Positions 45,996-57,977 of a stretch of DNA of 64,000 bases are shown in pieces; the first letter of the stretch is position 1; the number at the start of each line of letters is the position of its first letter. Position numbers and translations under genes: made by a program. Origin of the DNA: Mytilus edulis. Its lineage: Eukaryota; Mollusca; Bivalvia; Mytilida; Mytilidae. A model generated the notes under the pieces. It saw nothing but the letters and a program-made list of their open reading frames with translations. It was not told the DNA's origin and did not search any database. The stretch is from positions 69,447,006-69,511,005 of the forward strand of contig NC_092355.1 of the NCBI RefSeq assembly GCF_963676685.1, in the 5' to 3' direction.

Positions 45996-46500
45996 TTAAA
46001 GGGGCACTAGCAATCATGTTAATGTTCACCGATTTGACTCAATTCTTATATATGATTTATAACCATATGAAATATTTATCCAAGTGTTAACAAGTCTAAA
46101 ATGATAATGTATAGGCATAGGCTCGAAAGGTCTGTTTAATTTCATATTAAAGATAAAAAAATATATGTTCATCATCGTTCACTTTTGTATAAGAATGATT
46201 TTTTTGTGGATCGAATCAGTCAATCAAATGATTTACCTCTGTTTCATTTTCAATGTTGACATTCTTTTCCTTTGAATAAACAAAACACTTCATCAGAATT
46301 CATGCGTTGTCCATCTCTAGCTAAGAAGTGCACATGAGTGCGGATTTAATGAAGCCGAATTATTCACTTGCAAGTGAATAATTCATCATCAATGTTTTTT
46401 CGCTTAATTTGACAAACACCATAACGGCTGCTATTTCACATCAATTTGTAAAAATAAAATCATAGATTTTTTATTTATCTCGTAGCTAGTGTCCTTTTAA
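45996..46500. mobile_element. MITE-like element with TTAA duplication and imperfect terminal inverted repeats
   Basis: TTAA at 45996-45999 is followed by AGGGGCACTAGC, and GCTAGTGTCCTT is followed by TTAA at 46497-46500. The termini match at 10 of 12 positions when inverted. TTAA target duplications are the hallmark of the piggyBac superfamily, so a non-autonomous piggyBac-type element is the likely reading. No transposase is encoded. The interior includes a 28 bp perfect palindrome. Confidence 0.6.
46357..46384. repeat. 28 bp perfect palindrome
   Basis: GAATTATTCACTTG followed directly by its exact reverse complement, with no loop. It lies inside the TTAA-flanked element. Confidence 0.85.
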
Positions 46501-47639
46501 AGGTTAGTCATTGAAAATGTAAATAATGAAAACATGAAAAAATTGAAGATAAACTAATTATAGATTACAGTTTTCTCCGTGACGTTCGGAAAAAAAATGA
46601 AATTTCTTGTACTTTAATCATATTACACAGGACCATGTGAATGACTTATTTGTACTCTTTATGGAAGCGGATATACGTATATCTTTTCATATGATTCAAT
46701 ATTAAAATAAAATTGTGGTTAGGGTTAAATGTTATGGAGTGAATTTCGTTTTCCAGATCATTCAACAATTAAAAATTGAAAAATATTGTTTTCTTTTTCA
46801 AAGTGTAAATCGTAGTTTTAAATCTGTGATGATGTTAGGGTTAGGGTTAGCTATGAAGAAAACAGTATTAAAATTCATGAATGTGAAAGTACAATGATTA
46901 ACATTCTCTCTCACCTATGCTTGTCCGTTTTAAAGACTTTCTACTGTAAATTCATTAGTCTATAAACAAGACAAACACAGACATAGGATTAGATGCGATA
47001 CAATATTTCAGTTAAATAAATTGTAGATATTTCTTCATTTCAAACAATATATTAATACATGTTAATAATATATCAGCAACTCAATATTTCAAGGATTGAC
47101 TGTAATATGTTTCCTTTCAATGAAGAAATAACATCAACAATGTGAGACATTGAATAACCTGTGTAGAGTGTCATTTAAAAATGTGCATCACATTTTTTAT
47201 GTTATTTCGAACAGACAGAAAGTTTTTTTTTATTATAGTCATTTCTTATTATCTATTTCTAAATTCCATTTTAAGTCGGAGTAAATCGTGAATAAAACGT
47301 TGATGACGTCACGATCACATGACAAAATTATGTCTATGAGCTAATAGACAAAAACTGTAAGCCAATCAGAAGACGCGTAACATTCAAAATTAAACATCTA
47401 TACCTGGTGACTCGCTTCGATTCGACGGAACTGCAAAAAGTCTTAATCGACCAAAGTCATGGAGATAGTGAAAAACTGAAAATAGTCCTGATTGAACTTT
47501 GACCTACACAAAAACACATATGTCGTGTTTCAACAAAATGATCATTTAGACCACATGGTATGATTCATTCACATGACATGTATGGTTATATGAGTATCGT
47601 AATTTAATAAAGTGTTTTGGTTCAACACAACTTATCGTC
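46501..47639. other. AT-rich stretch, no gene seen
   Basis: No exon with credible splice sites and no strong repeat. Two adjoining TTAGGG units at 46835-46846 are too few to mean anything. Confidence 0.4.
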
Positions 47640-47812
47640 TTATCACTGAACTAGTATATATTTGTTTAGGGGCCAGCTGAAGGACACCTCCGGGTGCGGG
47701 AATTTCTCGCTACATTGAAGACCTGTTGGTGACCTTCTGCTGGTTTTTTTTTCTATGGTCGGGTTGTTGTCTCTTTAACACATTCCCCATTTCCATTCTC
47801 AATTTTATTTAA
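47640..47812 (+). mobile_element. Short RT-element 3' tail, plus orientation
   Basis: CACTGAACTAGTATATATTT, then GTTTAGGGGCCAGCTGAAGG, CACCTCCGGGTGCGGGAATT and the end CATTCCCCATTTCCATTCTC. About 170 bases survive. Confidence 0.8.
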
Positions 47813-49655
47813 ACAAAACTGGTTCTGAATCTCGGGTAACAGATTATGCAAATCTATGAAATTGTTGCATAATTTGCATCCAACGCCGGCACAAAGATTT
47901 CGATTAGCAATTAATATACTGACATATGAAACAGTCTTTTTCTATCGCCTAAGGTGAAAAAGCTATGTCGTACAGTTTAGAAATGAAAGGAACAACTAAA
48001 ACATAATGTCGCTCTTACTTTAATGTACACTTTAAAAATCTAATTGAAAATATGAAAAATTGAAGATAAAATCTTCATTAAGGTGAGAGGTACGTAAACG
48101 AACGCCTCTAGCGGAAAACGAGAAAATCGACGTCTATTGTTATGGGAGTTATCTCCCGTACACCAGAAAAAATGTTTTCAAGATGTCGGAATATGTTCCG
48201 CTTCGTCGGAATAATGGTCAAGTATTGAAAGCACCTCATCAAAATATATCAAAAATTGAAGTATGAAAATGAAATATCTTGTCACAGTTAAACAGTACTT
48301 CCCTTCCATGAAAATAAAGTAACTTGGCTTTACGTGATAGTCGGAGAGTGAGCTGACCAACTTTTAAAAAGCTTGCAAGAACTGCTATTAACCATAATGT
48401 TTCTACAAAACTGTTTAAAAGAACAAAGAATCGGTCTCGGAAGTATTTTGTATATGCATTAATTGGGGTAACTGTACATACATTTAAACTTACTACACGC
48501 TGGTAATCGGCACAGATCAGAGACTTAACTTGAAAATTGGGAATGTTGATCTACGGGCCGTGAAAACGAAATGTAGTATTGATAAGAATATTATAAACAC
48601 GTACCGTGATGCATTACACACATACACTCCCACAATAACAAATTAAAGCATACACTATATAGTGTGATTTTATTATTTGGAAATTCTATAGATAAAGTAG
48701 TCACAGACTTACATTCAGTCATGCATTTGCACTCAAAGAAATAAATTTATTTCTCAAAACAATTGTGAAAACGTCTAGGACGTATTCAATCTTCGACAAA
48801 AAATAGGTTAATTCTGATACTCTTTTTTTATATTCCTGTTGTATAACTATTTTCGCATTTGAATATAAACATATGGATGTTCATACAAACAAAAAACCTT
48901 TCTTTACAGTGCTTTCTTTCACGTCCGCGATATGGTCTATAAATATAATTTGAAAATGAAAGTACTAGTAAAAAATGTTACACATTGCTTTTCACTCTAG
49001 TTGAATTGAATGGAACATTGTGAATTACAAGCTTCCAGCATGAAAACGCGGTAAGGGAAAAAAAAGATCCGCTGCATGAAAATTACTCTTTACCTCCACT
49101 TGAAAAATAAAATAATTTGCAAAGTATATATATATTATACTGAAGATTCAGAAATTTCTGCGTGCATCAATCAATTCATTTTAAAAAGCGCAAAATATCG
49201 TAATTACTTATTTCGATTAAAGTTGATGCTGTTTGTATACATGTGCAAATGCTGCTATCAAAAGTTAGAATATGTGTTTTTAATTTTGCTATACGTATTG
49301 CTTCTAAATTTTCACAATAATTAAAACTTTGCAAAAACTTCTGAAGTACGAACAGAAATATTGTGAGCATAAATTACGAGGCACATAATGCCGTTGTCCA
49401 TGTCCAATGGCTGCAACATCAATTTAATACTTTAAAACTCCCTCGAAGACGGTTTTTCAAATTACATGCAGCATTTCTATTCAGTACATTGTTAGCTTGA
49501 TCATTACAGCTCACAAATAGTACGGCGGCTTCGTGAAAAAATGTGCACATCCTGCTACAAGCATGAAATTTGGCACACAAATCTAGACTGGATACTAGTA
49601 CATTTATCAGAAAGTCATCTAATGTGTGTTCAAAGTCCGTGTTGAACAATATATA
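47813..49655. other. AT-rich stretch, no gene seen
   Basis: A start codon at 48183 opens 27 codons (MSEYVPLRRNNGQ...) that could be a first exon ending at a GT, but nothing supports it. The remaining small frames are AT-driven. Confidence 0.35.
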
Positions 49656-49656
49656 A

Positions 49657-49765
49657 ACAACACATAGCTGAGAGGGGGATAGAGCAGACTGTTACCCCGA
49701 GGAAACAGTGTCAACCGCGGGGAAGCCAAGGTTGACAATGCTTTTTCAAAGGGTATTTTTTTGCA
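49657..49765 (+). mobile_element. Single-armed relative of the 22195 fold-back element
   Basis: AACACATAGCTGAGAGGG, then GGATAGAGCAGACTG, a CCAAGGTTGACAATGCTTTT segment and TCAAAGGGTA. It shares interior words with 22195-22303 but lacks the second perfect arm. Confidence 0.55.
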
Positions 49766-50652
49766 AGATCTAATCCTTCCAGGAAAAAGTGGAGGTGTTG
49801 ATGCTGTACACGAATAGCGCACAGAACAGTTTGACGGAAACCCCGACTAAGATAAATAAGTTGGAATGTATATACATTTGTTTTTAAAGTATTCACATCT
49901 ATGCATTGCCGTCACTATAATAATGGAACAAAACCGACGACAGGGAAAAAAGTAGGGATAATGTGCATCAAACTTCAAAAATTTTATCCCACATCTCCTT
50001 TCGTGTCATAAACACATCAATTAAAATTCCAAATGACCAGTACTAGTCTATGTGTTTATGTTTGTGTTGCGTTCTCGTGCCATTGAAACATAATTTTATA
50101 TATTTTATATTCATGATTTTCTGCTAGTATCGGGTGAATAAAATTTTACTGTTGTGTTTTATTCTGCACCCGCCGAAGCGGAGGGGCATTAAGTTTTACA
50201 CTTGTCTGTCCGTCCGTCCGCCCCAAAATTTGTTTCCGTTTTTTTACTTTACTTTGCCTCAACCAAATGTAAGAAACTTATACACAATGCTTAACACAGA
50301 TTTAGTTGAAATCAATAAAATAGTTTAAACTAGTTATAAATACATAGGATCTTGTATAATCACTGAAAAAAAATAATAATAGGTAATTCGTTCTTTTTTT
50401 CAGACATGATAATATTCTCTATAGCGCATTAGTAGTGCTGAAGAAAAAAAAATATGAAGCGGTCGTTGTCTTGACAATTCTGCTGAGAAAGCCTTGACGT
50501 TGCGTAATCCTTTCGGCGACGTCATGATTTCCCCCTCTTTTCCCGTCAGCAACACCCCTTCAACGGCTAATATATGAAAAAGGAGTTCGGTGACCCATTG
50601 AAAATTATATATCAAAAGAAAGGAAAATAATACCTTTAAAACATTTAAGGGA

Positions 50653-50772
50653 CATATTTTAATAAGATGCTACAAGCATATTTTGATAAGATTCTACAAA
50701 CATATTTTGATAAGATTCTACAAACATATTTTGATAAGATTCTACAAACATATTTTAATAAGATTCTACAAA
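50653..50772 (+). repeat. 24 bp tandem repeat, five units
   Basis: CATATTTTGATAAGATTCTA plus CAAA, starting at 50653, 50677, 50701, 50725 and 50749. Because 24 is a multiple of 3, it makes an open frame of repeated LQTYFDKI octapeptides (50667-50849), but there is no reason to think it is translated. Confidence 0.9.
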
Positions 50773-50870
50773 CAGCTAATATATTTATGTTGAAATCAGA
50801 TACTGTAAATTCAGATTATAGAATAATATTTTTTTTAAGCCTTTTTTAATTTGTTATTTTTTTTATACAG

Positions 50871-50954
50871 GAAGCAATTGACAGACACAAGAAGAGAATA
50901 ACTGACCTGGCTAAAGCAGAAAAGAAAACAGACGGGTCCAGTAGTAGCGATTAA
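50871..50954 (+). CDS. Probable last exon of an unidentified plus-strand gene
   Basis: A strong 3' splice site (TTATTTTTTTTATACAG|GAAGC) opens 27 codons, EAIDRHKKRITDLAKAEKK then TDGSSSSD, ending in TAA. A poly(A) signal AATAAA follows at 51143-51148. The charged, heptad-like helix and the words RHKKRI resemble the C-terminal coiled coil of the mitochondrial ATP synthase inhibitor IF1, which is known to end in such a helix. That resemblance is weak and I could not find an upstream exon, so the identity is open. It might equally be the tail of another coiled-coil protein or a retrocopy fragment. Confidence 0.4.
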   Translation, partial: EAIDRHKKRITDLAKAEKKTDGSSSSD

Positions 50955-51142
50955 AATATCCCTGAGGACAACATAGTTAAATCAAGAGTTTCTTCTTACG
51001 TACGACTGCATATGTGTTTCTTTGTCAATGTGATTTAAAAAAAAATTAGAAACTGAGAAGATGAATAACAATTCTTTTATGTATGTCAGGGAATATTATA
51101 AAAAATGTCATTGTAGACATTTAAATGTGTGACTTGTTATAG

Positions 51143-51148
51143 AATAAA
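51143..51148 (+). terminator. Candidate poly(A) signal AATAAA
   Basis: Lies 189 bases after the stop codon of the candidate terminal exon at 50871-50954, in an AT-rich 3'UTR-like stretch. Confidence 0.4.
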
Positions 51149-51299
51149 TTAATGAACAACATAGAGAGTTCATTGTTTTAAAAGTACCAAGTGGTATTCT
51201 ATTTCCAACATTGTTGTAATGAATCTTTTTTTGCTGATCTGGCCCTAAAATCTGGTCCAGCCATTTTCACTACCTGGCTTCCTTTATCATAAAAGAAAC

Positions 51300-52300
51300 A
51301 CATTTTGTCCCCAAAAAGATGCAGGGGACATAAAAGTATTGTGTGTCCTTCCCTGTGAGTCTTGTCTGGCTTTTATATGTACAATCCTGCCAGATTTTTA
51401 TACAACTTATTTTCCAGTTTATATCAGCAGTGTTTCAGGTAACTTTTCAAACTGATCAACTACTTATGTCCCCCACATACGCTGTGCTGGAGTTGAAGAA
51501 ATACCATAAATCTGTTCAAAAGTATGTCTGGTATAGTTTGCTCTCACACGTGGAAATGTATCTTACGAAGATAATCACTATGAATTTGCTCTGAAACCTT
51601 CATTTTCTCTTATGATATTTATAAATTGCAAAAACAAGTTTTCTTTTAGTTAATGCCCTTGGATGGATCAAATATGTGCAAACAGGAAAATTGGAACTCT
51701 GTTCTTTTGTTAAAAGAGCCTTGAAAATGTGAATTATATAGAAATTTACATTGTAAGCTTTCATGTGTACAATTATTGCCAGAATATTATTAGATTTTAC
51801 CAAAGGCTTATAACAATGTCTCTTGACTAATTCAAAAATATGTGCAGGTGCACTTTTTTGAAAGAGTTATGACCTTTGGAAATATTTTTTGTACGGACAA
51901 TTGCCTTGCTAATACTATCATGTGTATATCTATGTCAAGATATTTATGAAACTTGCTTTAGATTTATATTAGTAAAGTCTTGGGAACAATTTTGAAAATC
52001 ATTGCTGATTAACAATTTTCGAAAGAGTTATGCCCCTTGGAAATACTTACTGTCATGTATAATTCTTGCCAGATTTTTATGAAACTCATATCATAGTTTG
52101 ATTTCAGGCATGACTTGGACAAATTAGAAAATCAGAGAAGGTCATTTATTGAGTCATACCTCTTGGAAAATTTATTAATTTGGAAAAGTGTAAGCACTCC
52201 CGCATCTTAAAATAGATTAAAAAAACATGAACAAAAAACATTTTTTAGTTGATGCCCTTAGACAGAAATTCCCAACACAGTGGACATTGGAACTGTGTTC
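51300..52300. repeat. Internally repetitive dispersed element (AAAGAGTTATG / CCCTTGGAAAT family)
   Basis: Units with GAAAGAGTTATGACCTTTGG, ATTGCCAGATTTTTATGAAA-like and GTGTATA-like words recur near 51390, 51640, 51770, 51850 and 52020 with heavy divergence. No conserved frame. Confidence 0.4.
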
Positions 52301-52429
52301 TTTCATTTTATATCAATAAGATCTGAAGAAACCTGACCAAATACAAAATATAACAATTGTTCTATACGCGCTTCAATTATGGGAAGTCAAGTAACTAAAG
52401 ATTGGATTCCAGAGTTAAATTGCAAATTT

Positions 52430-52760
52430 ATAAGTGACAGAGAGCCTCTAGTCTTAAATATTATTATAGATAGAGGTAAACTGTGAACAGCAATAATGTA
52501 CAGCAAAGTAAGACCTACAAATAAGTTAAATGATCAAAATGGTCAATTGACCCCTTAAGGAGTTATTGCCCTTTATAGTCCATTTTTAACAATTTTCATA
52601 AATTTTGTAAATTTTTACAAAATATTTTAACTACTGGGCCTAGTTCATTATAGATAGAGATAATTGTGAGCAGCAAGAATGTTCAGTGAAGTAAGATCTA
52701 CAAACACATCACCATAACCAAAACAAAATTTGGTCATGAATCCATCTGTGTCCTTTGTTT
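52430..52760 (+). repeat. Dispersed repeat with two ~185 bp internal units
   Basis: ATTATAGATAGAGGTAAACT followed by GTGAACAGCAATAATGTACA recurs as ATTATAGATAGAGATAATTG, then GTGAGCAGCAAGAATGTTCA (about 52460 and 52645). Both continue GTAAGA(C/T)CTACAAA. Noncoding. Confidence 0.6.
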
Positions 52761-52831
52761 ATGATATGCACATAGACCAGGGTGTTGGACACAGGCTCTT
52801 TAGATCCTCTAGTATGTTTCGAAATTTAGAG

Positions 52832-52997
52832 TTCATTTTCATTGAACTAGTACACATTTTGTTTAGGGGCCAGTTAAAGCCATCCTGGTGCAGGATTTTC
52901 TAGTGGTGAAGCCCCATAGGTGGCCTTCAGCTGTTTTGTGCTCTTTGGTCAGGCTGTTGTATCTATGACATATTCCCCATTTCCATTCTCAATTTAA
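52832..52997 (+). mobile_element. Short, diverged RT-element 3' tail, plus orientation
   Basis: TTGAACTAGTACACATTTTG, then TTTAGGGGCCAGTTAAAGCC, GGTGGCCTTCAGCTGTTTTG and the end CATTCCCCATTTCCATTCTC. Confidence 0.75.
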
Positions 52998-53866
52998 TCC
53001 TTATCTCAAAGTCAATATCGAGTTAAAGCACACAAGTCACTGCAATATCATACAGTACATCCAGATATTCTGGTTTGAGTGGGACGTGTTAAAAGAAAAC
53101 TTTATTTGAAAGGTTACATGATCATACAATTAAACAAATTATAAGCATTAGAAAGGACTCATCCGATTGTGTATTATGTTATGGTAAGGCAGAACTTAAA
53201 ATGTAGCAACCCAATGAAGCTGAGTCACCCTCCCTATTTGCACAGGGTTTTTTTCTATATGAAGTTGTATATAGATGTGCCGCTGGGATGGGTGCCTTTT
53301 TTGACACATCAAATATATCAATGGGTTGCGATTTGACCAAGGTAATATTTCAATAGGTCATTAATTTCATCTTTCGATTAGATGTTTGTACAAATGCTGT
53401 TTTTATCGTTTAAAATCATGTCAAAATGTTAAATTTGATACTGTATGATAATTGAGGAATATATGAATGGGATATTATTTTGCCATGAAATATGTTTATG
53501 GGTCAGGATTTCACAAGACTACAATATATGGATGGGGAGTGTTTTTGAAATTCTAGCTGCAAAAATATGTACCCAAAAACTCGTGTTGAGACCCCCGTGC
53601 CTATTTGATTTTAAGAGGGTTGAAATAGCTTGATTTGTCTGGTGTCCGTGTTGTGCCCCTTGATAACTTGCCAAAAAATCAAATTAAAAATTATAAAACT
53701 TGTTGACCTGTCTTTCTATTTATAGGTGTCAGTTCTTCCCTCTTAATTTTTTTTAGGAACTACAAAATGTGCTCGCATGAAATGTTGTATTAAGCTACAT
53801 CCACTTTATTTCAACTTTGCTGGATAGTTGTCTCATTGACAATCATACCAGAACTGTTTTGTGTAT

Positions 53867-53947
53867 TTGTCTTCCCTTATAACGAATTGTCTCCCCTTAT
53901 AACGAATTGTCTCCCCTTATAACGAATTGTCTCCCCTTATAACGAAT
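53867..53947 (+). repeat. 20 bp tandem repeat, four units
   Basis: AACGAATTGTCTCCCCTTAT repeated head to tail; the first unit carries CTTCCC in place of CTCCCC. Confidence 0.9.
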
Positions 53948-54099
53948 CAGAGGTGGATATTTGATACCCAGATACACATTAGTAGGGTTATCTGTATGCT
54001 GATAGTGTTCTTTCTCTTGTTTTGTTTTTTGGTTTATCCTTGTTGATATAGTTGTTTGTCATTTTAGGAATTAAGATTATAACATTATGTTGACTAATG

Positions 54100-54360
54100 T
54101 ACCCCTATTTTTGACATTTTTACCATTTATGTCTTTGATTTGTTCACACATTGTTGTCAATATGAAATTTTAAGCAACTGTCCTACAAACGAGAGGTTTA
54201 GCTAGCTTAAAAACCACTTTTCTACACAAGAAAATGCCCGTACCATGTCAGGATTATGACAGCTGTTATCTATTCGTTTAATGTTTTTGACCTTTTGGTT
54301 TTGCTATTTAAAAGATGAAGGTGTTTTACGTTTTGAATTTTCCTCGAAGTTCGGTATTTT
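54100..54360 (+). repeat. Dispersed repeat, inverted relative to 37560
   Basis: GTCAATATGAAATTTTAAGC, then AACTGTCCTACAAACGAGAG, AGGTTTAGCTAGCTTAAAAA and CCGTACCATGTCAGGATTAT. Confidence 0.6.
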
Positions 54361-54989
54361 TGTTGTTTTCCCTTTTGCCTTCCATTATAGTATTTGTGTT
54401 TTCTTTCGATCAATACTAAAAGCAAGGGCATACACAAATAATTAGTAGGTCGAACTACATTTCGTTTTACCGGAAACTACTATGCTTGAATTATGTAATT
54501 TTATAGTTCTTAAGTCAGATTGGACTTGTATGAATATGATGATATTTTTGAAAGCAACCCAAGAGGTAAAGGTAATTTGGAACTGGCACGTTTTTCATAC
54601 ACGATGAATGTTATTGATCATGCTAGATCTTAGTTACAGCTCCCCAAAACAGCATTTATCTAATAATTAAGCTGCCATGTTAAGGTCAATGTTGGATTTG
54701 AAGCTTCTCGATTTTATGTGAAGTCTTCCCGGACATTTATAATCTCTCTTGCCTAATGCAGGTTGTTTCAGGAACGAGTGTGATGACTGACGACATGTTT
54801 GTACTGATAGAAATGTGTAGTTGTTGTGTTATTTGTCTATTTATCAAGTAGTCATGACTTCTTTCATGGCATGACTTAAATATAATAAAGGCTCAGTATG
54901 ACCTAGTGTAATCAATGGTCATCCTTGTGGTCACTTTTTTAAAAGATTTTATTTGGAACCTGTGACTCACCGTATTTATCGATTTTGTT

Positions 54990-56270
54990 ATAAAGATAGA
55001 AAAAAGTAAAATTACAAAAGTACCGAACTCCGAGAAAAATTCAACCCGAAAGTTGTAAATCAAATAGTAAAATCAAAAGCTCAAACACATCAAACGATTG
55101 GATAACATCTGTCACTACTCATAGAAATGACCAATAGAATAAGATCTAAATAATGACAACACAAAACCTGTTCAATTGAATCATAATAGGATATTGAATT
55201 TTATGCTACAAAAATGTCAATATTTCCAAAATCATCAAATTAATATAATATTGCTCCAGAATGACGATTTTTGACATTTTAACGTTTCTTTTTGTAGTGT
55301 CTTAACAAAATTTTGTTTTACAGATATACTGAAATTGTGAACAGCAATAATAATCATCAAGTTAAGACATATATATAACTGAAATGATCGAAACAATGCC
55401 GTTTCAGAATCTAATGCATCCTGGGTAATATTTTCAAAAGCGTACACCGAAGCGTTTTGATTGGTTTAAAACGTTATAAACAATGGAAATTCAACCAATG
55501 ACGTAACGTTATTTTCACTTTGGGGTACGAACAATGAAATTACCCATGATGCTTTAGATTCTGAAACGGCCAATTGCCTTTCCATACCACCATTGCCATG
55601 AAATTGTTTAGACGAATATTGTGAATATAATTCGAGATTGCATGTTAGTTAAGTTAGCGCGTCACTGTATATTAATCATCTGTTGTGTTGGTCGTTCGAT
55701 GGTAAATGTGCGTTGTTGTTTTGCGGGTTGCATAATGTGATGTTGTGTTGACTATTATATTATTTGTATTTGCGTTTCTCTGTTGTGAATGTTTTAACGT
55801 GTGCTTATGCTGTATTCTGTCACGTAGTGTTTTAGCGATATTTTTTTTAACATTGTCATAAAGTAGGAGGTATGGCATGCCATTACACCAGGTTCAAGTC
55901 ACCTTTTTTTTCTTAAAATGTGCTGTACCAAGTCCGGATTACTGCAGTTGTTATCAAATCGTTCATGTCTATGTTCGTTGACGTTTGTTTTTGTTGCACT
56001 TCAGTATTTCTGTTGTTTCTGTTGTTCCTTTGTTTCCCACTTAAACATGTTATAATTGATCTGTTTCTCTCGGTTTTGGTTTTTAACCCGGATTTGTTTT
56101 CGCTCAATCGATTTTCGACTTTTGAACACCGGTATACTACTGTTGTCTTTATAGTTTGAATTATGAGAATATAACTGGTTAGTTGTTTATAAATACCAAT
56201 TTTACTTTGAATTTGTCTAGAGATCTTCCCCTCTGAAACTAGGAAACTAACAATGCTAAACATGACTTGA
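54990..56270. repeat. Patchwork of dispersed repeats, no gene seen
   Basis: 55005-55160 is a minus-orientation copy of the 37560 family (AAAATTACAAAAGTACCGAA). 55390-55575 contains a loose inverted pair: GCCGTTTCAGAATCTAATGC at about 55397 and GCTTTAGATTCTGAAACGGC at about 55550, nearly perfect over 20 bases and suggesting a ~175 bp fold-back. 55900-56160 is a plus copy of the 37560 family. Open frames here on both strands are repeat-derived. Confidence 0.5.
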
Positions 56271-56612
56271 GTACTCCAAAGTGTTTGCGAATTTCTTTGA
56301 GGATTTTAATGAAATACACGACGAAAAAGTGAGCAAAAGCACAAATATCAAAATTAAAAGGTAATAAAATAACATGAATAGTTTGCTACAAAGAAAGAAA
56401 AGTTCACACTAGTTACTAGTAATTATTGAGCTTTAAGCTAATATCTAGTTGCACTCAAAATTAATTGCATTAAAAGTCCCTGTATATATTTGTATGTTTT
56501 ATATGTCTGAAAGTAATATGAATATCCGTTTTTTTCCTCCTAAAAAGGGATGATTCCACGTCAGCAACAACTAGAGGTACTTATGTTCGAGCATTTCATT
56601 ATTACAACGGAA

Positions 56613-57977
56613 TCAATTCTTTAAATCAGTTAATTTAAAAACCCACGCATCAGTACTTGGTATCTTTGAGAATGATATGACGGTTAATATTATATTAATC
56701 CCGGATGGTTGAACTTTTGAATAACTAAAATAACCTGAATATCCTAGCATCGTTATCGAAGTGCTACTACTGGCCACAGGTGCATTCAAATACAAATAGT
56801 TTTTATCAGGCCAGTCAAGTAAAATGGCATAAACGTTAGTTCCGCTCGTCGTTTTCTTCATTGTATACCATGCATTCGTAGCGTTGTCTTGTTGTGTTGT
56901 CCATGGTTTTGACTTATATATTGCTTCCTCGTTTATTTTCATCCATTTTCCAAATTGTAGAAGTCTTTCTTCATAGATTGGTTGGATTGTACCATAGCTA
57001 GTTGGTCCAACGTTCATAAGCATATTCCCTCCGCAGCTAATAGTTTCCGCAAATGTAGAAATCAGTTCTCTTGATGTATAAAAGTCTTCAATATTTGCCT
57101 CTCTTCGGGATCCCCAGTGATTTTTGTCTATCGTCATTGGGTTTTCAAATTTTCTTTTCTGGAGAGTTTTAGGATTATACCTATCGCTGCATGTAAGATA
57201 CCCTCCATGGTGACACATATCGCCGCGCCCCCATCTATCATTGGTGACAACAGTATCCCTGACAGGACTGTCATTGTAGAGCCAAGCGATGAATTCCTTT
57301 GACATCCAGTAACTATCCGATGCTTCCCAGTCGCCATCTGACCAAATTACTTCCGGTTTATATCGATTCACAAGTTCATATAGTTCTGGCATTGTTTTCA
57401 TTTTCACAAAATTTTGTGTTGTGAAATTATTTCCTTTGTCCTTCAGATACAACGGATTGAACCATTCATACAGAGAATGATAGAGACCAAATCGAAGATC
57501 TGTTGTCTCCCGAACTGCAGTAGCTAGTTCGCCGACTAGATCTCTATGCGGTCCAGTGTCGTAAGAATTCCAGTTCCATGAATAATTTGACGGCCAATTT
57601 GTAAAGCCCTCGTGATGTTTAGAAACTAGAACAACATATTTAGCCCCGGAGGCCTGTAATATAGCAGCCCACCGTTTTGGATCATAGAATTCTGTTTTGA
57701 AATCTGCTGCAAAGTCAGCATATGTATAACCAGGTCGATAGTTACGTTTCATAAAATTGTTAATGTCTTTATTTCCATTTTTCCAATTATTCCAGAACCA
57801 AACTGCACTATAACTAGGAACGGAAAACACTCCCCAGTGCATAAAAATACCTAGCTTAGCTTCATCAAACCATGACGGAAGAGATCTGCTTTCGAGAGAT
57901 TCCCATGTTGGTTCGTACCGTTGTGCAGCAGATAAATATGCACAACATAAATAGAAACATAAACTGTAGATATCCAT
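56613..57977 (-). CDS. Secreted alpha-L-fucosidase (GH29), copy 1, 454 aa
   Basis: Predicted GH29 glycosidase releasing alpha-linked fucose from glycoconjugates. I choose the ATG at 57977: it opens the signal peptide [18 protein letters not shown] and aligns with copy 2. An in-frame ATG at 58013 would add 12 polar residues. Visible features: [11 protein letters not shown], then [20 protein letters not shown] (active-site His47); [12 protein letters not shown] (His121-His122); [16 protein letters not shown]; nucleophile Asp214 in [23 protein letters not shown] with Glu278 as the likely acid/base; [16 protein letters not shown]; and a C-terminal beta domain ending [12 protein letters not shown]. 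Length fits the family (about 450-470). A splice acceptor (TTATTTAACAG) about 40 bases upstream implies a 5'UTR exon. Digestive or lysosomal/secreted use cannot be told apart. Confidence 0.9.
   Translation of the reverse strand: MDIYSLCFYLCCAYLSAAQRYEPTWESLESRSLPSWFDEAKLGIFMHWGVFSVPSYSAVWFWNNWKNGNKDINNFMKRNYRPGYTYADFAADFKTEFYDPKRWAAILQASGAKYVVLVSKHHEGFTNWPSNYSWNWNSYDTGPHRDLVGELATAVRETTDLRFGLYHSLYEWFNPLYLKDKGNNFTTQNFVKMKTMPELYELVNRYKPEVIWSDGDWEASDSYWMSKEFIAWLYNDSPVRDTVVTNDRWGRGDMCHHGGYLTCSDRYNPKTLQKRKFENPMTIDKNHWGSRREANIEDFYTSRELISTFAETISCGGNMLMNVGPTSYGTIQPIYEERLLQFGKWMKINEEAIYKSKPWTTQQDNATNAWYTMKKTTSGTNVYAILLDWPDKNYLYLNAPVASSSTSITMLGYSGYFSYSKVQPSGINIILTVISFSKIPSTDAWVFKLTDLKN

Noticed and set aside
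46835..46850. TTAGGG repeats suggesting an interstitial telomere
   Set aside because: Only two full units plus a partial one; expected by chance in AT-rich DNA.
48183..48266. Possible first exon MSEYVPLRRNNGQ...
   Set aside because: A short frame with a plausible start but no identifiable donor, partner exon or homology. It could pair with the orphan exon at 50871, but nothing shows this.
50667..50849. Open frame of repeated LQTYFDKI octapeptides
   Set aside because: A direct consequence of a 24 bp tandem repeat being a multiple of 3; no other gene features.
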